Assembly: GCA_030037875.1 (NCBI GenBank) | Contig: JASHPV010000124.1 | Span: forward strand, 1 to 5,173 | Reading direction: 5' to 3' | Length of the DNA stretch: 5,173 nt | Origin: Thermoplasmata archaeon | Lineage (GTDB): Archaea > Thermoplasmatota > Thermoplasmata > Lutacidiplasmatales > UBA184 | In this document: piece after piece, positions 1-5,173 of the stretch | Position numbering within the stretch: the first letter of the stretch is position 1 | Layout of the letters: each line of letters begins with the position of its first letter | Translations under genes and position numbers: made by a program | The notes under the pieces: generated by a model | Told to the model about the DNA's origin: nothing | What the model saw: the letters and a program-made list of their open reading frames with translations, nothing else | Database searches by the model: none

Positions 1-2
1 GG

Positions 3-1133
3 ACGTTCCAGTCCGGCGAGACCCTGAAAGTCTCAGACGGCTTTCAACTCCGTATCACGTGGGACGAGAAGCGCGCTGCGCTTAATCAGAGCCCCTTGTA
101 CCGCGCCCTCAGTGAGTCCGATGGACTCCTGAATCCCAGATTCGTTGAAAGAGCGGAAGCTCTTGCGAAGTTTTCTAGGAGGATCGATGCTGCTCTCGAG
201 CTGGTGGGCCTCGTACGTGAGGTTGCAGCTGGACGAGGTCCATCGCCCGTCGAGCTGTTCGGGAGGACCGCCAGATTCCTAGGGCTCCGTCAATCGACAC
301 TCGTTGAAGCGGTACAAGAGATCCCTCCAATTGAGCCAGAGGGTCTCGCAACCTCGGTAGCTTCGAGCCCAGCTTCGATGTCGAGCCCCACTCACCCACC
401 AGCCTCGCCGTCGCCGACACCGGATTCACCCAGCCGGGACCTGTTTGGCCTTGCGATGAAGGTAGTCACGGGGCAACTCACCGATGTCGACAAGGCCCGA
501 ATCTTCGACGGAGCACGCGGGGAAGTTCTCGACACCTCCCGCAAGTTGGAGAGTCTCGACGCGGAGCTGCGAGTACTTGCGAAAATCACCGTTCCATTCG
601 TCGAGCACTCCCCGCTCTTCGAGTGCTCTTGCGGCCCTTTAGGGACCGAAAGCGGCGCGCAATGTTCGATCTGCAATCAGGGGGCTCAAGGTCATCCTCA
701 ATCAATCTGCCGGATTCGGGCGGACTTCGACCAGATAATCGCCTACAACGTCTGGCTTGAGCTTGGAGTCGCTCGAATGTTTGAAGCGGCGGGATTCACT
801 ACCTACGTTGGGGCACATCCGATCGGGCTTTCGGGGGCCAAACATGAGGTTGATGTGTTGGCTTGGGACGCCGAAAGCCGTCTCCTCATCATCGCCGAGA
901 CAAGTACGGATCGGGCCTCGATAAATCGACTGGGTCGCGCCCTACTTCGCGCAACCGATATCCGGCCGCACTCGACCGCTCTAGTTTCCCTTGCCGACGC
1001 GGACGACGAGGCCATCATATTCGGAAAGCGCCATTCAATCGCCGTCATCCCCCGAATCCGCGATAACACCGATCAACTTCGAAGCTGGATTCAGAGCATC
1101 CGGGGGGCTCATGGCAATCACCCCCGAAAGTGA
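3..1133 (+). CDS. Partial protein with Cys4 zinc-finger-like cluster and C-terminal PD-(D/E)XK nuclease-like domain
   Basis: The frame is open from the first bases of the window to a TGA at 1131-1133, giving 376 visible residues, so the true start is probably upstream. A TTG at 96 could start a 345-residue form but has no ribosome binding site; residues below are counted from that TTG. Residues 1-75 are probably helical, and 78-115 form a Ser/Pro/Thr-rich linker. Then comes a cluster C177-x-C179-x10-C190-x2-C193, consistent with one zinc site. The last 130 residues look like a restriction-endonuclease fold: a helix with E222 (NVWLELGVARMFEAAGF), then HEVDVLAWD with E251 and D253, then LLIIAETS with E268. 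In this superfamily the final position of the E-x-K motif is normally Lys; here it is Ser270, so the domain may be inactive or use another residue. The nuclease assignment is by motif and predicted fold only. I do not recognise the family or its target. The next gene is convergent, so nothing in the visible context gives it a partner. Confidence 0.72.
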   Translation, partial: TFQSGETLKVSDGFQLRITWDEKRAALNQSPLYRALSESDGLLNPRFVERAEALAKFSRRIDAALELVGLVREVAAGRGPSPVELFGRTARFLGLRQSTLVEAVQEIPPIEPEGLATSVASSPASMSSPTHPPASPSPTPDSPSRDLFGLAMKVVTGQLTDVDKARIFDGARGEVLDTSRKLESLDAELRVLAKITVPFVEHSPLFECSCGPLGTESGAQCSICNQGAQGHPQSICRIRADFDQIIAYNVWLELGVARMFEAAGFTTYVGAHPIGLSGAKHEVDVLAWDAESRLLIIAETSTDRASINRLGRALLRATDIRPHSTALVSLADADDEAIIFGKRHSIAVIPRIRDNTDQLRSWIQSIRGAHGNHPRK

Positions 1134-1204
1134 GGTCAGGCTCTGATCGCCCCTGCGGTCACGTCGATGGAAACCTCGGTTCCTGAGTAGTGATACTGCA
1201 CCGT

Positions 1205-1220
1205 TGACGCAATCGCGTCA
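1205..1220. other. Short perfect hairpin between convergent genes
   Basis: TGACGC-AATC-GCGTCA is a 6-bp perfect inverted repeat with a 4-base loop, 10 bases past the stop of the zinc-ribbon gene and about 70 bases past the stop of the nuclease-like gene. The position suits a transcription end signal for either gene, but no T-run follows on either strand, so a standard intrinsic terminator is not supported. The rest of this gap (1134-1230) holds only a weak imperfect hairpin at 1169-1183. Confidence 0.35.
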
Positions 1221-1230
1221 GCCTGTGCGA

Positions 1231-1650
1231 TTAGAGTTGTTTAGGCCTCTCAGTATCCCATTCCAACTTGGCCACGGGGATTCTCAGGACTTTGAGATTC
1301 GCGATGCCCCTGCTCAGTCGGCTGGCCACTCTCTTGTAGAGAGCCCTGCTCTTCTTGTGGCAGGAGTCGCACACGTACTCGCCTTCCCAGACAATCTGGT
1401 TGGAATCATAGCTAAGACGGTACTCTCCTAGCCTGAGCCTGCCGCCGCACACGCCACAAGAGGATGTTTTGGGGACTTCGACGCGATACTGCTGATCCAC
1501 CGAATCGGGTGTGTGCGAATGCCCCCCGCACAGACCGCAAATGTAGGTCGCTCTTACGCCGTACTTTCCCTCGCTTGGAGACCACCGAATCTCTTGGGTC
1601 GCATTCGGGTCTAGCGGCGCTCCGCATTTCCCGCACACCCTGGATGCCAT
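1231..1650 (-). CDS. Small protein with two tandem zinc ribbons
   Basis: This 139-residue protein begins with ATG at 1650 and ends with TAA at 1231. Its eight cysteines form four CxxC pairs: C6/C9 with C38/C41, and C65/C68 with C94/C97. The two halves have the same plan: CG-x-CG, a strand-rich stretch of about 25-28 residues, then a Tyr-x-Cys-x2-Cys knuckle (YICGLC and YVCDSC). This looks like an internal duplication of a zinc ribbon, each half binding one zinc ion. After the second ribbon comes a basic segment (KKSRALYKRVASRLSRG, residues 99-115), probably a helix, and a short strand-like tail. Such ribbons serve in DNA, RNA or protein binding, but I recognise no specific family and assign no function. 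No strong ribosome binding site precedes the ATG; a TATA-like box lies about 36 bases upstream. It is convergent with the nuclease-like gene and divergent from the exported-protein gene. Confidence 0.85.
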   Translation of the reverse strand: MASRVCGKCGAPLDPNATQEIRWSPSEGKYGVRATYICGLCGGHSHTPDSVDQQYRVEVPKTSSCGVCGGRLRLGEYRLSYDSNQIVWEGEYVCDSCHKKSRALYKRVASRLSRGIANLKVLRIPVAKLEWDTERPKQL

Positions 1651-1680
1651 ATGCGGATCAGCCGGTCACTAATCTACCGA

Positions 1681-1690
1681 CCCATAAAGG
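1681..1690 (-). promoter_or_regulatory. TATA-like box upstream of the zinc-ribbon gene
   Basis: On the minus strand the sequence reads CCTTTATGGG, an A/T-rich core in GC-rich surroundings, centred about 36 bases before the ATG at 1650. If the host is an archaeon, transcription would start about 25 bases downstream of the box and leave a leader of about 10 bases. This rests on position and composition only. Confidence 0.35.
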
Positions 1691-1733
1691 GGTGTCATTT
1701 GGGAAGCCTAAGGTACTGCCCACCCCAACTCAG

Positions 1734-1753
1734 TGGGTCCGGTCGGATTCGAA
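1734..1753 (-). other. tRNA 3'-end-like fragment (possible att-site or tRNA relic)
   Basis: On the minus strand this reads TTCGAATCCGACCGGACCCA, which matches the order of a tRNA 3' end: T-loop TTCGAAT, 3' T-stem CCGAC, acceptor strand CGGACCC and discriminator A. The bases just before it (GGTAG) do not pair properly with CCGAC, and no matching 5' acceptor strand GGGTCCG lies at the expected distance of 75-90 bases. It is therefore not an intact tRNA. It could be a remnant left by an element that integrated at a tRNA gene, a decayed tRNA, or chance. Confidence 0.3.
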
Positions 1754-1801
1754 CTACCAAGGTCTGCCCAATCTCCACCGATCGCACGAAGCGGATACTG
1801 G

Positions 1802-1819
1802 CTGCAATCTCCATTGCAA
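1802..1819. promoter_or_regulatory. 18-bp palindrome, copy 1
   Basis: CTGCAATCTCCATTGCAA contains the inverted half-sites TGCAAT and ATTGCA around a 4-base spacer. It lies in the divergent gap between the zinc-ribbon gene and the exported-protein gene, about 150 bases from either start. Related copies with the same spacing occur at 2974-2991 and 5059-5076. The outermost pair is mismatched here (C/A). It may be a dimeric regulator site or a small dispersed repeat. Confidence 0.55.
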
Positions 1820-1842
1820 CCGGCCACGGCGGAGGGCCAGAC

Positions 1843-1872
1843 GGCCGGGTCGTTCGACGTCGTTGACCGGCC
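1843..1872. other. GC-rich bulged hairpin
   Basis: GGCCG (1843-1847) pairs with CGGCC (1868-1872), and GTC (1849-1851) pairs with GAC (1865-1867), with one bulged G at 1848. The 13-base loop contains the palindrome CGACGTCG (1855-1862). It lies between palindrome copy 1 and the TATA-like box of the exported-protein gene. Its role is unknown; it could be an operator or an RNA fold if transcribed. Confidence 0.35.
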
Positions 1873-1890
1873 CACCGTCGCAATCAGTGG

Positions 1891-1899
1891 ATGTATAAC
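1891..1899 (+). promoter_or_regulatory. TATA-like box upstream of the exported-protein gene
   Basis: The plus strand reads ATGTATAAC in otherwise GC-rich DNA, about 68 bases before the ATG at 1964. If this is an archaeal TATA box, transcription would start near 1921 and leave a leader of about 40 bases. The remainder of the 1651-1963 gap shows no supported gene. Confidence 0.35.
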
Positions 1900-1963
1900 C
1901 CATGATGCCTTGGGGTGGAATCTGACCTCCTCGGTTGGGGTACCAAGGGGCTGCGTGAAGATC

Positions 1964-2734
1964 ATGAGAGGGAACGGCGAAGCATCAAGCCGCTCAGGCC
2001 GAATCCGGCGAACAATTCTCTCCTACTTCGTCATGGGGTTGATGGTCCTTGCCGCATTCTTTGGGCTGGCCCTCGCACCGGCGGCAGGAGCGACCCCGGG
2101 ACCTGCAAACTCCTCCCAGAACGTGGCGCTGGACTGCACACCCACCCTCGGGCAGGTCGCCCAGCTCTATGAGAGCCCCGTACCAGCTGGATCGGAAGTG
2201 ATTCTTCACGTCTCCTTCCTGGACACGAACGTCGAAGATGCAGGAAATGTCGGTTACTGGGCTCTCGATACGTTGTTCTTTACTGACACGTTCTGGCAGG
2301 CGCCCGACGGTTCCATTTACTTTCATCTTTCCATCGTGGGGACATGGACAACTTACGCCGGAGCTCTGAGCCCCAACTACGGGGTCACCGAACCGAAGAC
2401 CGGATCAGGGCTACTACTCCAGGAATTCTCCGGCCACATCATCACTACATTCCAGCCTGGTTCCCGACCAACTTCGGGCTTCATTGGGGTGTTCAATGCT
2501 GGCGGAAGCAAGGCCGACGTTCTCCTGGGAATGTACTCGCTGCAGCAGGGCAACAACGCGTTCTACGACTCTGACGGCGGAGACATCGGCCCGCTGTATT
2601 TCGACTTCACCCCTCCCTACCCCATCTTCCTATCCTTTGAGACTTCCCAGATTTACTTCTGGGACGGTGTTCCGGCCGACTGCTTCGCGGGCGGGTTTGC
2701 CGGTACGGTCTTCTTGGGGGACGTCGTTACCTAA
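1964..2734 (+). CDS. Exported acidic protein of unknown function with possible calcium-binding loop
   Basis: From the ATG at 1964 to the TAA at 2732-2734 this encodes 256 residues. The frame is open much further upstream, but the ATG (or the in-frame GTG at 1955, preceded by AAGGGG) puts a proper signal peptide at the N-terminus: a basic region with RIRR, a hydrophobic core at about residues 18-38 (ILSYFVMGLMVLAAFFGLAL) and a likely cleavage site after AGA at residue 43. No second membrane segment follows, so the mature part of about 213 residues should be outside the membrane. It is rich in aromatic residues and Gly and looks strand-rich. It has about 20 Asp/Glu but only three Lys/Arg (K145, R168, K183). 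D202, D204 and D207 form a DxDGxD motif like known calcium-binding loops. C58 and C240 lie near the two ends of the mature chain and could form a disulfide. I do not recognise the family. The gene stands alone. Confidence 0.8.
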   Translation: MRGNGEASSRSGRIRRTILSYFVMGLMVLAAFFGLALAPAAGATPGPANSSQNVALDCTPTLGQVAQLYESPVPAGSEVILHVSFLDTNVEDAGNVGYWALDTLFFTDTFWQAPDGSIYFHLSIVGTWTTYAGALSPNYGVTEPKTGSGLLLQEFSGHIITTFQPGSRPTSGFIGVFNAGGSKADVLLGMYSLQQGNNAFYDSDGGDIGPLYFDFTPPYPIFLSFETSQIYFWDGVPADCFAGGFAGTVFLGDVVT

Positions 2735-2749
2735 CGGTGGCCCGGAAGC

Positions 2750-2859
2750 CTCCCGAACCGGGAGACCCGCCCGCTTCGGTGACGACTTCGGGCGCCAACG
2801 CCCCTCGCGGAGACTTCGTGTAGGGGCTTGCGAAAGAGAATGCCCCTTCGGGGAAGGCA
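2750..2859. other. Cluster of short GC-rich hairpins downstream of the exported-protein gene
   Basis: Starting 16 bases after the stop codon are several perfect dyads: CTCCCG/CGGGAG (2750-2764, 3-base loop), GCCCG/CGGGC (2769-2793), GGCG/CGCC (2791-2802), GCCCCT/AGGGGC (2800-2827) and CCC-TTCG-GGG (2844-2853, a stable UUCG-type tetraloop) within TGCC/GGCA (2841-2859). Some overlap, so they cannot all form at once. None is followed by a T-run. They may form a structured 3' untranslated region, a transcription end signal or an RNA gene; I match no known RNA family. From 2860 to 2973 I see nothing further. Confidence 0.4.
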
Positions 2860-2973
2860 ACGAGCGGATGACCCTGGCATGCGAGATCATCGGCAAGCAC
2901 GGGCTGGAAATTGGCTCTCAGAGTTCTTTGCATGATGCTCTCTGCGGGTGACACCCAACAGCGGGTAAAGTGT

Positions 2974-2991
2974 GTGCAATTTCCATTGCAC
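2974..2991. promoter_or_regulatory. 18-bp palindrome, copy 2 (most perfect)
   Basis: GTGCAATTTCCATTGCAC has perfect 7-base half-sites GTGCAAT/ATTGCAC around the spacer TTCC. It lies 30 bases past the cyclase stop codon and about 240 bases past the stop of the exported-protein gene, so it is not upstream of either. That position fits a dispersed repeat, or a site acting on transcript ends, better than a classical operator. Confidence 0.6.
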
Positions 2992-3021
2992 TTGGGCGCG
3001 GTCGCGAGATGGCTTGCGTTT

Positions 3022-4977
3022 TCAATCGTTCGACCCCGTCCCAGGCGGGGCCACGAAACCAAGGCGGTCCGCTAGAGCCGCGATGCGTGGATCGTCCCGA
3101 ATGGGGTCCAAAAACGGGTTCTGGAGCAAGGTTAGGACTCCTAGGTCGTGTTCCTCGTAGGCTGTCTGCAAGAGCCGGATTGCTTCCTCTCGTTCCCCCA
3201 AGCACAACTGGATCAATCCACGCGACGCCGTTGTGTGAATGCCACGTCGGTCGAACTGCGTTAGCTGCTCCAGGATGTCGTGCGCCTCGTCTTTCCGGCC
3301 CGCCAGGGCGTACGTCCAGCCCAGTGCCTCGAGGCCGGGGGGACGGCCTTTGCTAGCTTCCATGCACTTCTCCGCCTCCACGACGGCCCCAGCGAAATCC
3401 GACCGTATCGCCCGAATGTAGGCCAACACCACGTGGGGATACATGCCGGCCGGTTCGAGCGCTAGGGACTCCTGCAATTTCTCGGTGGCGGCTTCGAAGT
3501 CCCGGGACCGAAACAGTGCCAGACCGACAAACCACTTTGCGGACGATGAAAGAGGATCGAGCTTTTCGGCCTGAGTTGCCTCCGCCATACCTTCGCGGAG
3601 TTGACCCCGAATCCGAAGGCACGGTGCGAGCCACTGGTGGGCCATCGAGTTGCTCGGGTTGAGCTCAATCGCCCTCCGAAGCTCCTGCGTCGCCCCCTTC
3701 ACATCGAAGTCCCTTTGCAACAGCAGTAGTCCAAGCGACGCGTGGGCCTCCGAAAGACCATCGTCGAGCTCGATCGCGCGACGGGCGCAGCGCATCGCGG
3801 ATGCGAAGCCCTCCGCGACGGGAGTGACCTCACCCGCTACGTATGTGTAACACTCAGACAGTGCGGCGTACGCGGGGGCGCAATCGGCGTCCTTGGCAAG
3901 CGCCTCCTCGAACAATCCGAAGGCCTCCCGGTAGGCAGGATCAGGCGAACGCATTGCGACGCGCCCCCTCAAGTAAAGTAGGTACGCCGCGGTGTCCCTC
4001 GTCGGGCCCTTTCGGAGCCGCGCGCGGGCGCCGCTTGTCAGCTCAGACCGCAACGCGGTGGCCACATGCTCTGCGACATCGCTCTGCACGGCGAAGACAT
4101 TGGCCAGGGTCCGGTCGTAGTTCTCGGACCACAGGTGCTTGTCGTCGTTGACGTCGATCAGCTGGGCCGAAATTCGCACGGTGTTGCCGACCTTTCGGAC
4201 GCTCCCCTCGAGCACGGATCCCGCCCCCAGCTCGGTCCCAATCTCCCTCACGGTCTTGGACGCCCCCTTGAACTTCATGGCGGACGTGCGGGAGATGACG
4301 CTAAGTTGTTGAATCCGCGAAATGGCCCCAATCAATTCCTCGGTCAGTCCGTCGGCAAAATACGAGTCTGCCGGATCCGGTGTCAGGTTGATGAACGGCA
4401 GGACCACGATGCGGGATCCGTCCAGTCTCGGTCCCCCGACGACTGTTCCCCCGGGTTCTTCCCACGGCAGGACAACACGGTAGACCTCGACCGGGAACTG
4501 GATGTTCTTGAGACGGGTTGGCGCGAGCTTGACAAAGTGGTTGGAAAGTTTGTTCCGGACTTGTGCGAACACCTGTTCCGAGACGCAAAGTCCCCCCGGC
4601 TCGGCGAGGGGTTCTATGCGAGACGCGATGTTCACCGCGTCCCCGAAAATGTCTCCGGCTCGCTCTTCGACGTCCCCGAGATGAATCCCTACTCGGAGTT
4701 CGATCGGTTTGACCCCTTTTTGCAGATTACGTTCGTGCAGGTGCTGATGGACGTCGATGGCACACTGGACCGCGCGTAAGGCACTATCGAATTCCACGAG
4801 GAATCCATCCCCCGTGGATTTGATTTCCCGACCGCCGTGGGTCGCAAGCACTGGCCGGACGAGTTCCTCCTGCTCTTCCAACAGCCGAAGCGCCCCCGCT
4901 TCGTCGGCCTGGGCGGCGGCCGAATACCCGACGACGTCGGTGAACATGATTGCGGCGAGCCGTCGACTCGCGGGCAC
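3022..4977 (-). CDS. Class III adenylate/guanylate cyclase with TolB-N-like and TPR regions
   Basis: This 651-residue protein begins with GTG at 4977; an in-frame TAA 27 bases upstream leaves little room for another start. Residues 5-170 are a class III nucleotidyl cyclase domain, which makes a cyclic nucleotide and pyrophosphate from a nucleoside triphosphate. The active site looks complete: metal-binding D14 (FTDVVGYS) and D57 (KSTGDGF), base-selecting K53 and D109 (DIFGDAVNIASRI), and transition-state N116 and R120. The Lys/Asp pair is the ATP-specific form, so cAMP is the likely product. Residues 188-313 (IVVLPFINLTPDPADSYFADGLTEEL onward) match the TolB N-terminal-like domain often found between cyclases and TPRs. 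Residues 330-640 are TPR helices, for example around 333-366, 395-420, 427-447 and 483-510, ending in the family-typical DPIRDDPRIAALADRLGF. There is no signal peptide or membrane segment, so it should be cytosolic. The TPR part probably binds a partner or senses a signal. The start region carries an inverted repeat around a TATA-like box. Confidence 0.95.
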   Translation of the reverse strand: MPASRRLAAIMFTDVVGYSAAAQADEAGALRLLEEQEELVRPVLATHGGREIKSTGDGFLVEFDSALRAVQCAIDVHQHLHERNLQKGVKPIELRVGIHLGDVEERAGDIFGDAVNIASRIEPLAEPGGLCVSEQVFAQVRNKLSNHFVKLAPTRLKNIQFPVEVYRVVLPWEEPGGTVVGGPRLDGSRIVVLPFINLTPDPADSYFADGLTEELIGAISRIQQLSVISRTSAMKFKGASKTVREIGTELGAGSVLEGSVRKVGNTVRISAQLIDVNDDKHLWSENYDRTLANVFAVQSDVAEHVATALRSELTSGARARLRKGPTRDTAAYLLYLRGRVAMRSPDPAYREAFGLFEEALAKDADCAPAYAALSECYTYVAGEVTPVAEGFASAMRCARRAIELDDGLSEAHASLGLLLLQRDFDVKGATQELRRAIELNPSNSMAHQWLAPCLRIRGQLREGMAEATQAEKLDPLSSSAKWFVGLALFRSRDFEAATEKLQESLALEPAGMYPHVVLAYIRAIRSDFAGAVVEAEKCMEASKGRPPGLEALGWTYALAGRKDEAHDILEQLTQFDRRGIHTTASRGLIQLCLGEREEAIRLLQTAYEEHDLGVLTLLQNPFLDPIRDDPRIAALADRLGFVAPPGTGSND

Positions 4978-4982
4978 GACCA

Positions 4983-5017
4983 GAAGACCGCTTCCGTTAG
5001 ATTAAGGCCCGGTCTTC
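4983..5017 (-). promoter_or_regulatory. Probable cyclase promoter bracketed by an 8-bp inverted repeat (candidate operator)
   Basis: GAAGACCG (4983-4990) and CGGTCTTC (5010-5017) are perfect inverted repeats separated by 19 bases. Near the middle is an A/T-rich core, TTAATCTAA on the minus strand (4997-5005), centred about 24 bases before the GTG. That distance suits an archaeal TATA box driving a leaderless or nearly leaderless mRNA. A protein bound to this repeat would cover the promoter, which suggests repression or autoregulation. A GGAAG on the minus strand (4992-4996) lies 14 bases before the GTG and is a poor ribosome binding site. Confidence 0.45.
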
Positions 5018-5024
5018 AGAGCCG

Positions 5025-5052
5025 GCGCGGCCGAAGAGATCTCGGGCCGCGC
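5025..5052. other. Perfect 8-bp GC inverted repeat upstream of the cyclase
   Basis: GCGCGGCC (5025-5032) pairs with GGCCGCGC (5045-5052) across a 12-base centre that itself contains the palindrome GAGATCTC (5036-5043). It lies between the promoter-bracketing repeat and palindrome copy 3. It is upstream of the probable start site, so DNA binding is more likely than an mRNA fold. Confidence 0.45.
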
Positions 5053-5058
5053 GAGTGA

Positions 5059-5076
5059 GTGCAAGGGCCATTGCAC
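5059..5076. promoter_or_regulatory. 18-bp palindrome, copy 3
   Basis: GTGCAAGGGCCATTGCAC has perfect 6-base half-sites GTGCAA/TTGCAC, with GGCC at the exact centre. It lies 81 bases upstream of the cyclase GTG, a reasonable place for a regulator site. The remaining bases to the window end (5077-5173) contain only a 19-codon open frame at 5083 and no supported gene. Confidence 0.55.
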
Positions 5077-5173
5077 GCAAGCATGACCAGGATTCTGCCC
5101 GAATTGCCCGATTCCGGATGCACCCCACCCGCGCGATCGTAAACCGGCCCGACTGGTAGACCGAGCCAATTGC

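Noticed and set aside
1734..1822. Complete tRNA gene on the minus strand
   Set aside because: The T-stem does not pair correctly and no 5' acceptor strand or D-arm is found at the expected distance.
1464..1898. 144-codon plus-strand open frame
   Set aside because: It overlaps the antisense of the zinc-ribbon gene and runs across the intergenic palindrome and hairpin; its composition is not protein-like.
1733..1963. 77-residue N-terminal extension of the exported protein
   Set aside because: It would bury the signal peptide inside the protein and translate the tRNA-like fragment and palindrome; the ATG at 1964 or GTG at 1955 is more sensible.
2869..2951. 27-codon plus-strand open frame (MTLACEIIGKHG...)
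   Set aside because: It looks mildly protein-like but is very short, has no ribosome binding site or promoter, and shows no recognisable motif.
2974..2991. Palindrome copy 2 as an intrinsic terminator of the cyclase gene
   Set aside because: The stem is A/T-containing and only a TTT follows it on the minus strand; the same sequence also occurs upstream of genes.
4066..4779. 237-codon plus-strand open frame
   Set aside because: It lies wholly antisense to the cyclase, whose conserved catalytic and TPR residues prove the minus frame is coding.
5146..5167. Possible 5' end of a tRNA at the window edge (GGTAGA, D-loop-like)
   Set aside because: The stems do not follow the tRNA plan and the rest lies outside the window, so it cannot be judged.
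1..5173. CRISPR array, insertion sequence or transposase
   Set aside because: There are no regularly spaced direct repeats, and no frame carries transposase or integrase motifs.

Overview
The window is 5.2 kb of moderately GC-rich DNA from a prokaryote. No rRNA or other marker gene is present, so the host cannot be named. An archaeon is my tentative reading (perhaps a soil or sediment Thermoplasmatota-like lineage): clear Shine-Dalgarno sequences are missing, A/T-rich TATA-like boxes sit upstream of several starts, and the cyclase appears to have almost no leader. A bacterium is not excluded, because the cyclase-TolB-TPR architecture is also common there.

Layout from left to right. (1) 3-1133, plus: 3' part of a gene for a large protein with a Cys4 zinc-finger-like cluster and a C-terminal PD-(D/E)XK nuclease-like domain; its start lies outside the window. 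(2) 1231-1650, minus: a 139-residue protein made of two tandem zinc ribbons, convergent with gene 1. (3) 1651-1963: a 313-base divergent intergenic region with two TATA-like boxes, a tRNA 3'-end-like fragment, an 18-bp palindrome and a bulged hairpin. (4) 1964-2734, plus: an acidic exported protein of unknown function. (5) 2735-3021: a convergent intergenic region with a run of short GC-rich hairpins and a second palindrome. (6) 3022-4977, minus: a 651-residue class III nucleotidyl cyclase with TolB-N-like and TPR regions. (7) 4978-5173: the cyclase upstream region, with an inverted repeat that brackets the probable promoter, a second perfect inverted repeat and a third palindrome.

The four genes do not form an operon: neighbouring genes are convergent or divergent, and nothing in the sequence ties them to one pathway. 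The cyclase implies cAMP-type signalling. What links the regions is an 18-bp palindrome, consensus STGCAAKNKCCATTGCAM, found once in each of the three largest intergenic regions with the same half-site spacing. It could be a binding site for an unknown regulator or a small dispersed repeat. Together with the nested dyads upstream of the cyclase, it is the least explained structure here.
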